Of a stretch of DNA of 7,565 nt, positions 6,651-7,565 are shown piece by piece. The stretch lies in the NCBI RefSeq assembly GCF_051062515.1, contig NZ_JAMXEK010000017.1; one strand, given 5' to 3'. Origin of the DNA: Aliarcobacter sp017996075 (GTDB taxonomy: Bacteria > Campylobacterota > Campylobacteria > Campylobacterales > Arcobacteraceae). Within the stretch, counting starts at the first letter, position 1, and the number at the start of each line of letters is the position of its first letter. Position numbers and translations under genes: made by a program. The notes under the pieces were generated by a model. It had not been told where the DNA came from and ran no database searches. It was given only the letters and a program-made list of their open reading frames with translations.

Positions 6651-7171
6651 TGATAATTCAACTCCGCCAATTCCGTAATCATCTTTTGCAAAATTAAAGT
6701 CAAAACCTTTATCACTTAAGTATTTCTCAGTCATATAAATGCTGTTTTTAGGTATTTCAGTTCCTTCCATAAGTAAGTCTTTGAATGGCATTTCTAAGTC
6801 TTTTTTTAACTCTTTGTCATATATTTTAATATTTCCCTCATTTGCCACTATTTCAATTTCTTTGTCTAAAAAAACAATTTTATCCTCTAGTAAGTCTTTA
6901 TACTCTGATTGATAAACAGTCTTTAATGAACTTTCTAAATTTTCATAACTCGAAGCTATATCTTTAATAGTGCTGTGTTAAATGCAAAAACTGTATGTGG
7001 CGATATAGCATCAATTCTTGATATATTGCTATCATCAACTAATAAGTTACCCGTTTGAAATTTTGCCAAACTCAAAATAGAATTTAATAGGTTTTTGTCT
7101 TTTAGATTCTCTATTGTTTCCATGTTTGCTTTGAAATAATCCATAGATATTACATTGTTTTTTAGTTTCAT
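6651..7171 (-). pseudogene. Gene of unknown function, frameshifted and cut by the IS21 end
   Basis: The first part starts at ATG 7171 with AAGG nine bases before it. It reads MKLKNNVISMDYFKANMETI through SPHTVFAFNTALLKI to a TAG at 6958-6956. A second frame, shifted by -1, is open from 6977 and continues STIKDIASSYENLESSLKTV, then IVANEGNIKIYDKELKKDLE, and ends VELS at 6651, where IS21 sequence begins. The second part has no upstream ATG (a GTG lies at 6848), and both parts have the same Lys/Asn/Asp-rich style, so they most likely formed one protein of at least about 170 residues. The switch must fall between 6977 and 6956; no classical -1 slippery heptamer is visible there, so a disabling one-base deletion is favoured. 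I do not recognise the family. The 3' end beyond the IS is missing from this window. Confidence 0.65.
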
Positions 7172-7198
7172 TAATTAGCCTTATTATTTTTATTTAAA

Positions 7199-7217
7199 AG
7201 GTTACATAATATAACCT
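7199..7217 (-). promoter_or_regulatory. Possible -10 promoter region with overlapping operator palindrome
   Basis: AGGTTA (7199-7204) and TAACCT (7212-7217) form an inverted repeat around an AT-rich centre. On the minus strand the centre reads TATATTATG, which resembles a sigma-70 -10 box about 35-40 bases upstream of the ATG at 7171. No good -35 box is evident, which is common in Campylobacterota. Promoter overlapped by a repressor site is a plausible reading, not a proven one. Confidence 0.35.
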
Positions 7218-7334
7218 ATGTTTTTACTTTCCTATTAGTGATGAAATTTACAGAAAATTCATTTTTAAAAAAAGATATTAAAGTCAAAACAAAAGTGAAT
7301 CATGAATATTCAAAATTTTTTTAGGTAAATTTTT

Positions 7335-7375
7335 CTATTTTTTTTAGTTTACACCGATAGTAAACTAAAAAATAG
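7335..7375. repeat. Long AT-rich inverted repeat (16-bp stem, 7-nt loop)
   Basis: The left arm at 7335-7352 (CTA, eight T, AGTTTAC) pairs with the right arm at 7360-7375 (GTAAACTAAAAAATAG) with two unpaired T in the left arm. The loop is ACCGATA. No U-run follows on either strand, so it is not a standard terminator. ACCGATAG recurs at 7549-7556. It could be a binding site for a replication, mobilisation or recombination protein, but no such gene is in view. Confidence 0.7.
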
Positions 7376-7486
7376 CACCTAATACACAAACAAAAAACAA
7401 TAACAAAAGCACCATTTAAAGGCATATAGAAGCAAAAAGAATAACAAAAAACACTAAAAACAATTATAAACAGAAAAATAGAGCTA

Positions 7487-7526
7487 AAAAATACCCCAAA
7501 AAAAATATTAAAAATACCCCAAAAAA
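7487..7526 (+). repeat. Two 17-bp direct repeats, 23-bp period
   Basis: AAAAATACCCCAAAAAA occurs at 7487-7503 and again at 7510-7526. The ACCCC cores are the only C-runs in this A-rich stretch. Spacing near two helical turns is iteron-like, but two copies are too few to call an origin. Chance within low-complexity DNA is possible. Confidence 0.5.
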
Positions 7527-7565
7527 TTAAGTACAAAAAGTTAGCAATACCGATAGAATGGGAAT

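Larger units (their letters stand above)
7172..7565. other. Gene-poor right flank, strand-skewed
   Basis: I find no convincing gene here. From about 7376 to 7550 the plus strand is dominated by A with some C and few T or G, for example ACACAAACAAAAAACAATAA at 7384-7403. The only longer ORF (minus strand, 7321-7536, TTG start, Phe/Ile-rich) is explained by this skew. The stretch contains the operator-like palindrome at 7199, a 10-bp palindrome TGAATATTCA at 7303-7312, the long hairpin at 7335 and direct repeats at 7487. It could be a leader or an origin-like region of the accessory element; nothing here decides which. Confidence 0.6.

Noticed and set aside
6956..6980. Programmed -1 ribosomal frameshift
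   Set aside because: No in-frame X XXY YYZ heptamer lies in the interval where the switch must happen, and the second frame is itself interrupted by the IS.
7335..7375. Intrinsic transcription terminator
   Set aside because: There is no U-run after the stem on either strand, and the stem is almost entirely A-T.
7321..7536. Minus-strand 71-codon hydrophobic ORF
   Set aside because: It has a TTG start without a good ribosome binding site. Its Phe/Ile content follows directly from the A-rich plus strand, and it runs through the long inverted repeat.

Overview
The window is strongly AT-rich on both strands. The protein style (Lys/Asn/Ile-rich, TTA/ATA/AAA-heavy codon use) and a BetT-like carrier next to an IS21-type transposase suggest a Campylobacterota bacterium, probably of the Arcobacter/Aliarcobacter group. 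This assignment is inference from composition; no rRNA or tRNA gene is present to confirm it.

Layout. (1) Bases 1-2260, minus strand: a chromosomal-type transporter pair. A BetT-like BCCT (betaine/choline/carnitine) carrier has lost about its first half and is followed after 15 bases by a YcaD-like MFS transporter that runs off the left edge. (2) Bases 2261-5008, plus strand: a unit of unknown function, present as one complete copy plus a partial one. Its parts are a 629-aa two-domain protein and an acidic 84/85-aa protein. The last 49 codons of the 629-aa gene, a 66-nt spacer containing a hairpin, and the small gene occur twice (2261-2736 and 4536-5008). A 21-codon ORF joins the first small gene to the full 629-aa gene through TAATG and ATGA overlaps. 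(3) Bases 5009-6650, minus strand: an IS21-family remnant, with istA nearly complete, its extreme C-terminus and istB missing, and a terminal array of four ~23-bp repeats around ACCGGACA. (4) Bases 6651-7171, minus strand: a gene of unknown function broken by a frameshift and cut by the IS end. (5) Bases 7172-7565: no convincing gene; an operator-like palindrome, a 16-bp-stem hairpin, and an A/C-skewed strand with a 23-bp-period repeat.

Reading. The window is a rearranged accessory region. Three genes (BCCT carrier, istA, the 6651-7171 gene) are cut at sharp junctions, and the unknown unit lies exactly between the BCCT and IS21 breakpoints. The partial duplication, the step from 100% identity to about 96% at the small gene, and the translational coupling make the 629-aa/small-protein pair the most interesting object here. 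I cannot assign it to a known family, and its description as a two-gene system is inference.
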